A stretch of 64,000 nt of DNA from Chelydra serpentina (GCA_037349315.1 JBAIAC010000003.1:8184501-8248500); one strand, 5' to 3'. Shown: positions 21,376 to 32,854, counted from the stretch's first letter. Made by a program: numbers and translations. The notes: generated from the sequence alone by a model not told the origin.

Positions 21376-22945
21376 CAACAAGAACGTCCTTCTTCTGATA
21401 TTGATCGCCATATCGGAAATATTAAATTGGGATGGTGAGTTAGACAGAGGGGAAAGGAGTGGCCCATTTTCAGTGTTTGAGACTAGCTGAGGTACAGATG
21501 TTTTTCCCAAGACAGCTTTTTAAAAGTATATAATGTACGTTCCAGTTGTTCCTAGTTGCTGACTACCTGCATGCATGATCTCACTAGACTAGAAATGGAA
21601 ATCAGGCCTGGGTTCAAGTCTCAGCTCTGCCAGGGACCTGCTGTGTCACCTAGAAGACCATCCCTGACGCGGTTACATTTTTATTATGGGATGGCTCATC
21701 TATGTTTAAGTACCAGTTAGTCTGGACATTTTTAATGTCTTGGATTTAGAAAATGTTCAGGTTGGAAACGTGTTGATCTATCGGGGTTTCCTTCTATTGT
21801 ATGCATAAGGGATGGAGCACAATGGCTGGAGCAGAGGGCTAGGAGCCGGGACTCCTGTATGACAGCTGGGTGACCTTGGACCTGTTGCTTAACCTCTCTT
21901 TACCCATTTGTGAAATGCAGATGATAGCTAATTATGAGGCATAATTAACACAGATAAAAAGCATTGAGATCCTCAGAGGACGTGCTGCAGAAGTGCAAAT
22001 AACGTTTTAAATAGCTGTCAGTAAGTCTAAAAGCAGCTGGAAAGCCGTCCACTGGTGAGGAACAGGAGCCCATAAGTCCACCGCTGGTCTATGGCAGAGT
22101 AAAACATCTATTATGCTGCATGTCAGTATGGTTGTCTGCCTGCTAAGGAACCCCTCCCACCACAAACCTCAAGCAGGAAACTACGGGTACCCTGGAGGTA
22201 ATGTCCAATTAGTACAGAGCTGGCATTACCCCAAGTCCTAACATCCTATTCATCTTAATTTGGAAAACGGGAGGGAGGGGAGGGGGAGTATAGAACGTGG
22301 TGCAAACCACATGTGAACACTCAACCTTAGCTGGGAGATTGAGAGTGTTGCATCATTGTGGCAATTGTAATGGGCTCCCTAACTCCTGTTTTACTAACTA
22401 GGTGAACAAGTGCATCAGTGTTCATTTCAAGCTACTGTGACCAGGGGCAACATAGGAGCTTGAATGCATGTTGTGTTTTAATCTGAGCATTTTATGCTGT
22501 ACTTAATATCACAAGTCAGCAGGACACTGCAAACGATCAGCAATGTTTGATCTCATTCCTTAATTTTGTTAACTCTTTTTATATTAATTTACATTTTGGT
22601 GGTTCTGTAAGAAATCATTGCAGAATCTAAGAACACTATAATATTAAAGAGACAATATCAGGTCTGCCTATTTCCACCTAATTAGTGGCTTTCTCTTGAT
22701 TAAATTATGCATTTTTAATACAAGCCCTCAGGTCCCTGCAGTGTATCCCTCTGTAAAACCAGGACATGTCAGTTTCCCCCTTTGCTGCTGATGGCATGTT
22801 CCTTGCGGTGCAATAACAACACTGCCCCATTTTTAGCATGCCGTTTGCCTTCACTAGCCTGTAGTAAAGGAAGGTCCTTATGAACCTTGCTTACTTTTGG
22901 AAGTTGTTTTCCGATCTTTTTCGTAGCCATGACCCTCTTCACCCT
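21376..22945. other. mostly unassigned DNA with a MIR copy
   Basis: A forward MIR/CORE-SINE copy lies at about 21808-21985 (GGGTGACCTTGGACCTGTTG, CTTAACCTCTCTTTACCC, ATTGAGATCCTCAGAGGACG), and a partial tRNA-like head lies at 21600-21655. From 22000 to 22945 I see no gene and no named repeat. Confidence 0.5.
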
Positions 22946-23171
22946 AGAGCTGTTTGAAAACATGGGTTTAATCAAAAACAAAAATGTTTCACTGGATAAA
23001 TGTCATTTTTTATTCCATTTTTCTGTAGGAAATTTTAAAACAAAAGGAGAATTTTTTAATTGATTTGCATTTTGAAAACTGGCACAGAAGAAATTTTCAT
23101 TTAATTTCACTTCGAGATTCTTCATGTCAAGTTTTTCACAGGGAAAACTGCCAATTTTTTGACCAGCTGTA
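22946..23171. repeat. AGAGCTGGTC-ended MITE family, copy a
   Basis: The left end reads TAGAGCTGTTTGAAAAC and the right end TTTTTTGACCAGCTGT. The interior is rich in AAATTTT and GAAATTTTC words that can fold back on one another. Four related copies occur at about 24359, 28811, 39765 and 44408. The superfamily is unknown to me and no TSD could be fixed. Confidence 0.45.
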
Positions 23172-24084
23172 CTTAATTCCAGACTGGATTTCAAGTTCAA
23201 AGTCGTGATTCAAAGACCAGGAAGTCATCAGTGCTAGTTTCTAGTACAGAATGGGTTTCAGGTGTACTGTCAAAATGACTTGAGGTGAAATCCTAACCCC
23301 ATTGATTTCAACGGAGCCAGGATTTCATCCTTGGTGGTTTAATTTTCCCAGGGCCCCTGTTTGAGATGCCCTTAGGCTTGTAACTTGCATGAATTTTGTG
23401 TGAGGTTCATTATCAGCATGTTAAATGGCAGAGAGAGACATTTTCATCCCATTCACTGCCCCTATCTTTCTCCTGAAAGAGTCACGTTAGACACTGGAAA
23501 GATGGGGAAGCAGGCCACTATGCTGAATGGCTAAAATCCATGGAGTAGAGCTCTCTAGTTATACTATCCTGAGTCGTATGTTTCATTTGGATGTGTGCAC
23601 TGCCTCTACCTGTCAGCTCACAGGCACGCATACAATAAAAACATTGTCTCCAAAAGATCTGAGACTTATTGGTATTATAGTAAGGTGCAGAAACCACACC
23701 TGAGATCAGGGCCCAGTTTCGCTAGGTACGGTACATATGCATAGTAGGAGACAATGCGCATCCTCACTTGTCTACACTAGAGATTTTTAACTTGAGTTAA
23801 TTGATTGCTAATACATTGGTACATGCTCTCTGGACACTCCGGAAATGTTTGTTCCAGGGCACACACTTTTGTGTGGTTTACCATAGAGCTTGTGCTGAGA
23901 TCAAGGCAGGTTAGGTGACTTCCCCAGTGCCTTCTTGGGTATCTGTGGCTGAGTCAGGAATAGAACCCAGGTTTCTCCCTGTGCCTTAAGCACAAAACCA
24001 CCAGCATGCTGAGATCCTAAGTATCTGCTGAAAGAATGTTAACTCTAAATTGCAGTTTGGGCAATTACACTCTGAGTAGAGAGC
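23172..24084. other. unassigned DNA with a MIR core
   Basis: A reverse MIR core lies at about 23875-24005 (AGGTGACTTCCCCAGTGCC, GGAATAGAACCCAGGTTTCT). Around 23280-23340 is another copy of the 'cccattgatttcaacgg' fold-back motif. There is no coding sequence. Confidence 0.45.
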
Positions 24085-24354
24085 TGACAGAACAAGGAGT
24101 AATGGTCTCAAGTTGCAGTGGGGGAGGTCTAGGCTGGATATTAGGGAACACTTTTTCACTAGTAGGGTGGTGAAGCACTGGAATGGGTTACCTAGGGAGG
24201 TGGTGGAATCTCCTTCCTTAGAGGTTTTTAAGATCCGGCTTGACAAAGCCCTGGCTGGGATGATTTAGTTGGGATTGGTCCTGCTTTGAGCAGGGGGTTG
24301 GACTAGATGACTTCCTGAGGTCTTTTTCAACTCTGATATTCTATGATTCTATGA
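24085..24354 (+). mobile_element. CR1 LINE 3' end
   Basis: Forward CR1 3' region: GGAGTAATGGTCTCAAGTTG, GGTGAAGCACTGGAATGGG, CTTAGAGGTTTTTAAGATCC, CAAAGCCCTGGCTGGGATGA, and the tail TTGGACTAGATGACTTCCTG to CTATGATTCTATGA. It is 5' truncated with no open frame. The tail is identical in kind to that of the SINEs in this window. Confidence 0.85.
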
Positions 24355-24358
24355 ACCA

Positions 24359-24614
24359 GTCTGAACCTTTGTGTCCAAAGTGTTTTCTTTTTTTTAAAAT
24401 GAAAAATGGCTTTTTGACTAAACGGAAATTTTCACATTCTGATTGCAATAGATTTTGACCACCGCCAACAAACACTCCCCCAAACATTCAATTTTTCAAT
24501 AACCCCCCTCAAAATTTAAAAGAAAAATAGTGAGGAAAATGAAAACAAATTTTTCCATAGAAATTTTTCATGGAGCAAAAAAAAAAAAAAAAATCACTTT
24601 CTGACCAGCTCTGA
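24359..24614. repeat. AGAGCTGGTC-ended MITE family, copy b
   Basis: The right end reads TCACTTTCTGACCAGCTCTG. The interior is AT-rich, with an A17-type run near 24579-24594 and ATTTTTC/GAAAAAT fold-back words. The left end is worn. Confidence 0.4.
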
Positions 24615-25344
24615 GTACCTAAAACTCTTTGGTTTCAAAAGGATACACTATCCTTCACTTCCCATCCTAAAGTTCTTTGGGGAGATGCTGATCTCTCCTT
24701 CCTGCATTCCCCACCCCAGAGGTGGAAGTGAATGGTGGGTTGGGTGGTTCCTGAGTTTACTAAATTCTTTGGGATTCTGGGATGCAAATGTTAAATGTGA
24801 ATTGACATGGCTATTTCGGCGTTCAGGGTAGGCTTGCATGCGTTCTACCTCCCCTCCTTTCCTCTTGCGTGTGTCAGACACCATGACCAATTTCAAACCC
24901 TGGTCCAGTTTCTCAGGAGCACACCAGTGAATAATGTGGTTTACAAATTTTTCCAGGTTCATGGACCAAACAGAAGCTCTCGGTTCAAACTTCTGTTGCC
25001 TAATGTGACAACCGGCCTTTTCTGCCCAGGTCTGATTTGAGTGGGTTTTGGCAGATCTGTGTTCTTGTGCTATTTTTGGCTTTGGAGCATGACTTTTTCT
25101 GTTCATGAACTCTATGCGGTTTCTGCAGAAGCACACAGTCAGTTTTTGTGCCTTTGGCATATAAAGCTCTAATTTATACCTGTTGTTTAACAACTAGGTA
25201 GCTTTTTCCTCCACATCAATCCCACTGTTAGGCCACTAATGCACATCATTTGGAAGAGGATTAAGGGTGTTGGTTCCTTTCTCGTTCTCTGCTGGCTCTA
25301 ATCTGACGATGAAACCAGGCAGGATTGCATTCTGTAACCTTGAT
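24615..25344. other. unassigned DNA
   Basis: An open frame of 181 codons on the minus strand (24648-25193) has no domain or recognisable similarity. I see no splice or start context that would support it, and no repeat is named here. Confidence 0.4.
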
Positions 25345-25835
25345 TTAAAAAGAAATAAATCAAAATCTGGGCTCTATTCCTGGTCTACCACTGACCTGCT
25401 CTGTGCCCTTGAGCAAGTAACTTCCCTTCTCTCTGCCTCTACTTCCCCTCCCATTCTTTGTGTGTTTTGTCTATTTAGATTGTCTGATGTTCCAGGCAGA
25501 GATGCTCTTACTATGTACAGCACCGAGCACAATTAAGAAACAACTCAGCCACCAGCATTTTCAAATCAGAATTTTTTTTAGAAACTACTGCTGGACACTT
25601 ACACAGCCCCTCTGTCTGAAGATCTCAGAGCAGTTTATACATGCTGCAAGCCTCGCACCTAACTGGTCTGGTACCACAAGCATGAAGGCAGCTAAATATT
25701 GTTATAGTCATTCTACAGATCAGCTGCACAGTGGGTAAGACGCTTGCCCAAAGTCACAAGAATCAAGGGCAGAGGCAAGAAAGGAATGGACAGGTCCTGA
25801 TTCCCAGTCCCCTGGCCTAATCACGGGACTGCAAC
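25345..25835. repeat. two MIR/L2 relics, opposite orientation
   Basis: 25345-25535 reads forward: tRNA-like/MIR text (GGTCTACCACTGACCTGCTC, TTGAGCAAGTAACTTCCC) and then an L2-like tail (ATGTACAGCACCGAGCACAA). 25590-25835 reads in reverse (AGATCTCAGAGCAGTTTATA, AGACGCTTGCCCAAAGTCAC). Both are highly diverged. Confidence 0.5.
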
Positions 25836-26828
25836 CTCTTCCCAAACCTTCGAACCCAGAACATGTTGAGAGGGAACAAGGAAAAGTGAATCTCCTTAGC
25901 AAACACAGGTGCTAAGTTAAAAGAAAGATTCACTCAAAATCTTAACTTTGTTGCTATCCTCTTACATCTCCCCTTTGGGTAACTGTTGGGCTTGCGGTTA
26001 CCCGGGAACAACCAAGCGCTTCTAATTCCTAGATTCCATGATTAATTTCAGCCAGCAAGCACCATCCAAGTTTGTTCTGTGTTGTTTTTGTCAGTGGTTT
26101 GAAAAATTCACCTGGGTAGCCCTTACAATTAATTAGCCAGTGCTAATGGTTTTTAGATCAAGGATAGTTTTGTTTTGTGTTGTCCTAGGTATTATGGGCC
26201 CCTAGCTGGCAATGATCTCCTCCGTTTTTCTTGTATGAAACAGCAGCCACGGGAGGCGCGCAGCTTGGTTATGGAACATGAAATGGAGCAGAAGATGATA
26301 CGTATTTGGAAAATAATCTCCAGGCTTCAACCTTAGTGAAAGGGAGGGGCCTGGTCAGACTAGAAATCATGCCTATTTCTATAGCATCGTAATAAGGGTT
26401 TAAATTAACTGCTGCTCTTGCTTTGTTTCTTTTTGGCATTTTATTACGGGGGCAATGGAAAGTCACTCTACTGTTTTGAGGAATGCACGTGGTCAGCTAG
26501 TGTGTCAGAGCATGTTGTACTGCCAGCATCGTTATTTATCCAGTACACCCTCGCTATAATGAATTCCTGAGGAGCCAAGCCATTTATTCAGTGTAGCCAT
26601 GGGTCTGTTATAGTGAGGGGGGCAGAGATCTCCTCTGGCCCAGGGGCTGTAGCCGGGCCAAAGTGCTCCTCTGGAATGATTCTCAGTGCACATAAGGCAC
26701 TTATGGCTCTCCCAGGCCTCACTCTTCATGCCAGACAGCGGCAACGTGGTGACATCCCAGTAGTGCTCTTCACGCCAGATCAGGTTTCCCTGCTCATCAT
26801 TCTCTTCCTAGCATTTATAAGCTCAGCA
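25836..26828. other. unassigned DNA with a small TIR pair
   Basis: There is no gene. CCCTCGCTATAA (26548-26559) and TTATAGTGAGGG (26608-26619) form an 11-of-12 inverted pair about 50 bases apart and may be the ends of a very small mariner-like relic. Confidence 0.4.
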
Positions 26829-26915
26829 TAGAATCATAGGATCTCAGGGTTGGAAGGGACCTCAGGAGGTCATCTAGTCCAACCACCTGCTCAAAGCAGG
26901 ACCAAGCCTGCACTC
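26829..26915 (-). mobile_element. CR1/SINE 3' tail fragment
   Basis: The reverse complement contains TTGGACTAGATGACCTCC and CCTGAGATCCTATGATTC. It is only about 85 bp long, so it could come from CR1 or from the SINE that shares the tail. Confidence 0.75.
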
Positions 26916-27011
26916 GGCAGGTCCAACCATCGATACGATCATGTTGGAAAGACCGTGGTTGGAGTCATCGTACACTACAACAATACGCTTGCGTCTTGTT
27001 TTGCTTTAGAT

Positions 27012-27231
27012 CAGTGGTTCTCAAACTTTTATACTGGTGACCCCTTTCACATAGCAAGCCTCTGAGTGTGACCCCCTTTATAAGTTAAAAACACTTTAAA
27101 ATATATTTAACACTGTTATAAATGCTGGAGGCAAAGCAGGGTTTGGGGTGGAGACTGACAGCTCGCAACACCCCCATGTAATAGCCTCGTGATCCCCTGA
27201 GGGGTCCCTACCCCCAGTTTGAGAACTCCTG
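27012..27231. mobile_element. hAT MITE with 8-bp target duplication
   Basis: The element is 220 bp, starts CAGTGGTTCTCAAAC and ends GTTTGAGAACTCCTG. The flanking octamers CTTTAGAT (27004-27011) and CTCTAGAT (27232-27239) differ at one base, the 8-bp duplication expected for hAT transposons. It is non-autonomous. Confidence 0.85.
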
Positions 27232-27284
27232 CTCTAGATTCACAAGTGTTCTATTCTGGCTGCTTGTTTCTGTTAAGACTTAGT

Positions 27285-27527
27285 TCAAAAAAGAACTAGA
27301 TAAGTTCATGGAGAATAGACCCATCAGCGGCTATTAGCCAGGATGAGCATGGTTGGTGTCCCTAGTCTCTGTTTGCCAGAAGCTGGGAATGGGCAACAGG
27401 GGATGGATCATTTGCTGATTACCTGTTCTGTCCATTCCCTCTGGGGCACCTGGCATTGGCCACTGTCAGAAGACAGGACATTGGGCTAGATGGATCTTTG
27501 GTCAGACCCAGTATGGCCGTTCTTATG
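27285..27527 (+). mobile_element. CR1 LINE 3' fragment (distinct subfamily)
   Basis: GAACTAGATAAGTTCATGGA, GCTATTAGCCAGGATGAGCA, GGATCATTTGCTGATTACC, CACTGTCAGAAGACAGGACA and GGGCTAGATGGATCTTTGGT appear in order. This is a CR1-group tail different from the TTGGACTAGATG type, so at least two CR1 subfamilies are present. Confidence 0.75.
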
Positions 27528-27629
27528 TTTGTTCTTTTGCCGTTCAAGCGCTGATCCAAATGCTGACCTGCTTTTGAGAAAAGGCTGGCTTTCCAGTGCC
27601 AGTGTGTATTCCTATCATCCTGTGTCATA

Positions 27630-27770
27630 GACCAGATTTTCAAAAGTGCTCAGCATGCACAACTGGGGCAAGATTTTCAACTGAGCTTCGCTCCCATTTG
27701 AGCAGCTAACTAAAGTGCTCAGCACCCGTTTTGAAAATCCATCACTTTAGAGAAGCTGGATGCTGAACCG
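27630..27770. repeat. hairpin repeat of the TTTTCAAAAG family
   Basis: CAGATTTTCAAAAGTGCTCA, AAGATTTTCAACTGAGC and GTGCTCAGCACCCGTTTTGA appear in tandem and inverted arrangement. There is no coding frame. Confidence 0.45.
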
Positions 27771-27803
27771 TTTTGAAACTCTGGCTAAAAACTATTAACA
27801 CGT

Positions 27804-28487
27804 TGTAGTAGGATGGCTACCCCACTCCTGCCCTGAAAGGCTTAAAAGCAGCCCGGGGAGGGCTGTGAAGGGGAAGCAGCAAGCCCTGGCTGATTGGGGG
27901 AAACAGCCACAGCAGTGGCCACACCCCAATCAGGGCCTAGCTGGCCCTTATAAGAGGGCAATGGGCCAGGAGCAGACAGTCTCTCTCAGTCTCTAGAGGG
28001 AGAAGGGCCTGGCTGTGGAGAAGCTAAACCTGGACCTGAGGTGGGGCATCGCTGGGGGAAGGCAAGAGGAGCTGGGGAGCTCCCGCCTGGAAAACCCTCA
28101 GGCTGCAAGACCTTGTGCGGGGCCTAAACAGGTTCTGGGGCTGCGAGGGGACAGCCCAGGGGGAGGTAAAGGCAGCAGGTCAGAATCTCCCTTGCCTATG
28201 ATGACTGGCTATTACAGACTGCAGTCTGCCCCAGGGAACGGGGGCTTGATGATGACTGGCAGGTGAGAATAGAGGGTGGACGGGTTCTCCTGGGGAGGGG
28301 AGACCAAGTGACTGAGGGGGTACTGCCAGAGGGCAGCACCCCAGTCAAAGGGGCACCAGGGTCTGGGAGGGACACGGGGCCAATGGCGAGCGGGACAGCG
28401 ACCTGCAGAGGGCACTCTGAGCTGGAAAGAGCTAATTCCCCGGACAACCAGCAGGAGGGGCCGTGTGGTGAGTCTCGCACCGTTACA
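27804..28487 (+). mobile_element. solo LTR, 684 bp (family B)
   Basis: The LTR starts TGTAGTAGGATGG, ends GCACCGTTACA, and has a perfect 5-bp CACGT duplication (27799-27803 and 28488-28492). A CCAAT box near 27926 and a TATAAG near 27949 set the orientation. The GC-rich, G/A-skewed body produces spurious open frames on both strands (for example 28015-28266 and 28212-28586). No internal viral sequence is attached. Confidence 0.8.
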
Positions 28488-28810
28488 CACGTGTTGGTAG
28501 GTTCTCCTTCGCATTTTCTGGAAGAGAGCAGTCGTATGATCTAGGAGTGGCATTTTGAAACAAGTATAAGGGAATGAGGTGCCCAAAATCCTTGGGCAAA
28601 TCCTAGCCTAAAGATCCAAACAGAGAGAGCCCTGATTTTAACTTTTACAAGATGTCTCTTACAGGCCCGTGTCACAAGATGCTGCCTGTCACAACAAATC
28701 AATAAAAAACCCAGTAGTTACAAGCTAAAGCCATTGCCCTGAAATTCTATTGTCAGTACTTTGAGCCACAGAGGGCCCCAGGAAGGGTGATGCTCTCTTG
28801 CTCTCTTCTA

Positions 28811-29069
28811 GAGATGGGTGAAAAACTGGATCCTTTTCATGAAAAAATTTGAAATTTCAAAATCTTGTTTTCATTCTAAGAAGCCGACTAGTTCAGGGGC
28901 TGGGCCACCCACCAGAGGATGGGTTGACAGGCGGGGTACTGGCTCACCTGCTTGGTTTCCATGAAACGTTTTGACTAAATGGAATCATTCCCGCAGAACG
29001 TATCAATTCCATGGAATCCGCATTTTCCGACGGACACCGGTTCCATCAGAAAATCTTTGACCAGCTCTA
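28811..29069. repeat. AGAGCTGGTC-ended MITE family, copy c
   Basis: The left end is CTAGAGATGGGTGAAAAACT and the right end AATCTTTGACCAGCTCTAC. The interior has GAAATTTCAAAATC-type words plus a GC-rich middle. Confidence 0.45.
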
Positions 29070-29431
29070 CTGTCTTGTCCTGATTTGGGAACCCTCCCAC
29101 AGCAGACACTCCCTCGCAGTTGTTTGCTTCCTTTGCCTGTGAGGTAGGGAAATACTGCTGTGACTCACCCAGTCCTACAATACTTGGCCTGCATTATATT
29201 GCAAAAGAATCACACCCCATGTGGTCATAGTTACATAATCTTCAATACTGGTGAAACGCACTTCCTCCCCCCTAGAGGTCTTTGATATAAGGCATCTGTA
29301 TGTTCTCCCAATGGCGCTTAACCCCACAGTATCAGCACCTGGTAGCTGTTCCTCATAACACTCTGAACGCTTCATGTGGTGCCTAATGCTAATGGAATGT
29401 ATTTACAACCCCCAATAAAGCATGAAGTGGA
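29070..29431. other. unassigned DNA
   Basis: This short spacer precedes the hAT element at 29432. No gene or named repeat is seen. Confidence 0.4.
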
Positions 29432-29900
29432 CAGGGCCGGCTATAGGATTTTTGCCGCCCCAAGCAAAAATTTGTTTTGCTGCCCTCCCGTTTTTTTTCT
29501 TGCCCTCCCAGCTCCGCCCCTTCCCAATCCCTTCCCCAAATCCCCAGCCCCGCCTCTTCCCCCGCACGTGCTGCATTTCCCCATTGCTTCCTGCGACCCC
29601 CCCCACAACCCTCCGCCCTAGCTCACGTCCGCTCCGCCTGCTCCCATGAACATGCTGCTCCACTTCTCCCCACTCCCTCGCCTGAGAGGGAAGGGGAGAA
29701 GCAAAGTGGCGGTGCCTTCATGGGGAGCAGGCGGAGCGGAGGTGAGCTAGGGCTCACCTCCCAGGCTTGCCGCGTGAGAAGCCGAGCGGCGGCGGCACAG
29801 AGCGGAGGTGAGCTGGGGCAGCAGGGGCACATTTCTAGGGGTGGCATGGTCAGCGCCAGAATGCCGCCCCTAGAAATGTGCCGCCCCAAGCACCTGCTTG

Positions 29901-30084
29901 TTCTTCTTCGAGTGCTTGCCCATATGTATTCCAATTAGGTGTGCGCGCGCGGCGTGCACGATCGTCGGAAGATTTTTACCCTAGCAACACTTGGTGGGCT
30001 GGCTGGCGCCCCCTGGAGTGGCGCCGTTACGGTGCCTGATATATACCCCAGCTGGCCCAGCGCCCTCTCAGTTCCTTCTTACCG
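29901..30084 (+). repeat. left ITR of the DIRS element
   Basis: The ITR runs from TTCTTCTTCGAGTGCTTGCC to GTTCCTTCTTACCG. It is complementary to 35967-36150, with landmarks GATCGTCGGAAGATTTTTAC, CCCTAGCAACAC, GAGTGGCGCCGTTACGGTGC and GATATATACCC. The TATA-like ATATATAC near 30038 is a candidate promoter, as would be expected for an ITR that drives transcription. Confidence 0.88.
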
Positions 30085-30285
30085 CCCGTGACGGTCGTTG
30101 GAACTGTGGAGAGCAGCTCGCTGACCTCCACATCCCTAGCATACTTAGCACTCGTTTATCTTGTAGATAGTTTAAGTACTTCTTAATTACTTGTTAATAG
30201 TTATTCATAGTTCGTTGTGTAGTTAGTGTAAATAGTAGCGGGAGATAAGGGGCTTCTCCCCTGTCTCCCTCCCGGTACTGGGCCA

Positions 30286-32854
30286 ATGCCTGGCTCTCCG
30301 GGATTCAAGCCTTGCTCGGCCTGCCAGAAGCCGATGCCCACAGGAGATCCCCACACCTCCTGTTTGAAGTGCCTCGGGGAGTCCCACCTTCCGGACAAGT
30401 GCCGTATTTGTAAGGCGTTTAAGCCGCGGACCAAGAAGGAGCGGGACTTTCGTTTGAAGCAGCTCCTCCTGGAGGCCTCGCTTAGCCCGATGTCGGCCCC
30501 GCACCAGAACTCGGTACCGACCCCGGTGGCCTCATCATCTGCGGCACCGCAATGCCCGAGCTCCGGGAAAGAGCCCAGGCACCGTACGCCTCAGGCTGGG
30601 ACTTCGCAGAGGCGTCGCTCTCTGTCCCCGAGAGCGAAGAAGTCGGGCACCACACCAGCACTGACTATGGCGCCGCTGCTCACGCAGCCTGTTCCAGACC
30701 ACACCAGACCTGGTATGGCGCCAGCACCGTTGACTCCGGTACCGCAAGGACCGTTGAGCTCGGTGCCAGTGGCTCAGATCTCTGTGCCACCTACTCCGGC
30801 CCCGCAGAGGCCGTCGAGTCCGGCGCCGCCACCGATACCGGCGCCGGCCCTGCCAACTCCGGCACCCCAGAGGCCGTTGAGTGCAGGACAGCCTTCTCAG
30901 GCTCCGGTACCGACGACTCCGGCCCCACAAGGCACGTTGAGCTCGGTAACCGCCAGCTCCCCGGCCCGCACCGTGGTAGAGCTTCCGCTGCCGTCCACCC
31001 CGGACACCTTCTCGGCGGCGAGGGACCTGATTGCGATGACCGATCCGGCACCGACCCCATCCTCGGTACCACCGTTGCGGATCGTCACTTGCCGCGGCAA
31101 ACTGGCCATGTTCCACCCGGTGCCGCATGCGGAGACCAGCTAGCAGCAGTCGGCGTCTCCTCGGTACCGCTCGCAGTCCCGGCGCCGGTCACCATCCCGG
31201 CACTGGTCGTACTCGCGGTACCGCTCCAGGTCCCCCTCCAGACGGCGGTATGTCGACTCCTGGTACCGATCCCGGTCCCGGTCCCATGGCCGGTCACCAC
31301 GTAGATCTCCAGATGATCGGCATCATTATCGTTCGCCGAGGCGTTCCCGATCCAGGTCTGGATCCCGGTACCGCAGTCACCGCCGGTACCGTTCCAGATC
31401 CCGGTACCGATCGAGTTCCCGGTACCGATCTCCGGCACCGCGACATACCATGGCCACGCAGACCACCCTCCATGGCTACTCTGCACCACCTTGGCCTTCT
31501 CGCTCCGTCTCCCACTCTTCTAGAGCCGGTAGCGACCTGTACGTGGAGGATCGCATGGTGGGTGAGCAGGGCCACCTGTGAGATGCCGGACAGGACCCGT
31601 CCCAAGACCAGGGACAATGGGCCTTCTGGACCCCGATGGCGTACCATCAGGCCCAAGGGGTCCCATCTAGAGCCTCCCTCTCGGCTCAATCCGAGCGTAG
31701 AGCACCGGAGGCTACGGTATCCCGGCCTCCACCAGACGTCTCGGAATCGGTCGCGGCCCCAGACTTGGAGGCCCCAACCCTGGACCCCTCAGCGGCCCCC
31801 CCCGAGGACCCGCTCGCTCAAGGTCTGTCATCCTCCACCTCCCCTGACGAGGCAGTGGCAGGAGCATCATCTTCCGGCCCGCCTCCTATCGATCTCCGGG
31901 ACCATCAAGACCTGCTTCGCAGATTGGCCCTTAACATGGATCTGCAGATAGAGGAGGTTCCAGAACTGGAGGACCCGGTGGTGGACATCTTGACAACTGA
32001 CGCCCCCACCAGGGTAGCCCTGCCGTTCGTCCGCACGATACTGGCCAACGCCACATCTATCTGGCAGTCCCCAGCCTCGATACCCCCCACTGCCAGGGGT
32101 GTAGAGAGGAAGTATATGGCACCTCCAAGAGATTTCCAGTATCTCTACACTCACCCCCCTCCGTGCTCACTGGTGGTTCAATCGGTCAACGAGAGGGAGA
32201 GGAATGGCCAACAGGCCCCCGCCCCAAAGTCTAAGGACGCCAAGCGCCTAGACTTATTTGGGAGAAAGATTTACTCAGGGGGGGGGCCTACAGCTCCGGG
32301 CTGCGAACCAGCAGGCACTCCTGAGCCGCTACGGCTATAACACCTGGGTCTCCATGGAGAAATTTAAAGAACTTATGCCTCCGGAGTCCAGGCAGGAGTA
32401 CAAAGCTTTTGTCGAGGAGGGCAAGAAGCTGGCCAGGACGTCGCTGCGAGCCTCTCTCGACATCGCCGACTTGGCCGCCAGAACTATCGCCTCGGGAGTC
32501 GCCATGCGGCGTATCTCCTGGCTACAATCCTCCACCCTCCCCGCGGAGGTCCAGCACACGATCCAGGACCTACCGTTTGAAGGTCAGGGTCTGTTCTCTG
32601 AGAAAACTGACCCAAAGCTGCAGACCCTCAAAGATGGTCGAACCATCATCCGCACGCTGGGGATGCATACCCCAGCGATGCAGCGCAGACCCTTCCGGCC
32701 CTTCGGACAACGTCCCTACTTCCCACCTGCACCACGACAGGACTTCTACAGGAGGCCGCATGGTCGAGGGGGCAGGAGACAACAACCCGGTCGACAGACC
32801 GGCCAGCGACAGGGCCCCCACAAACCATCGTCAGGGCCCAAACAAAATTTTTGA
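30286..32854 (+). pseudogene. gag: DIRS Gag-like protein (ORF1), two stops and one frameshift
   Basis: The start ATG at 30286 gives MPGSPGFKPCSACQK. Cysteines at residues 10, 13, 26, 29, 39 and 42 form three CxxC pairs that probably bind zinc. A Pro/Ala/Ser-rich linker follows. From 31144 to about 31450 the same frame is packed with RYRS, SRSRS and RSPSR words. The frame is closed by TAG at 31141-31143 and TGA at 31579-31581 but continues in phase after each. At a nine-G run (32278-32286) it shifts to the frame that ends at 32854 with a basic Gly/Arg/Gln-rich tail (GRGGRRQQPGRQTGQRQG). The length is about 856 codons. DIRS Gag proteins are thought to bind the element RNA. The Arg/Ser stretch resembles splicing-factor RS domains, but a shared role is only a guess. 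Confidence 0.8.

Noticed and set aside
24648..25193. 181-codon open frame, minus strand
   Set aside because: It has no similarity I can name and no supporting context. It is probably a chance frame.
30535..31128. 197-codon Arg/Trp-rich frame on the minus strand
   Set aside because: It is antisense to DIRS Gag, and its composition comes from the repeated GGTACC and CCGG words of the sense strand.
31127..31951. 274-codon Pro/Gly-rich frame, plus strand
   Set aside because: It is a shadow of the Gag RS-rich region. The Gag phase resumes on both sides of this stretch, so this frame is not the true one.
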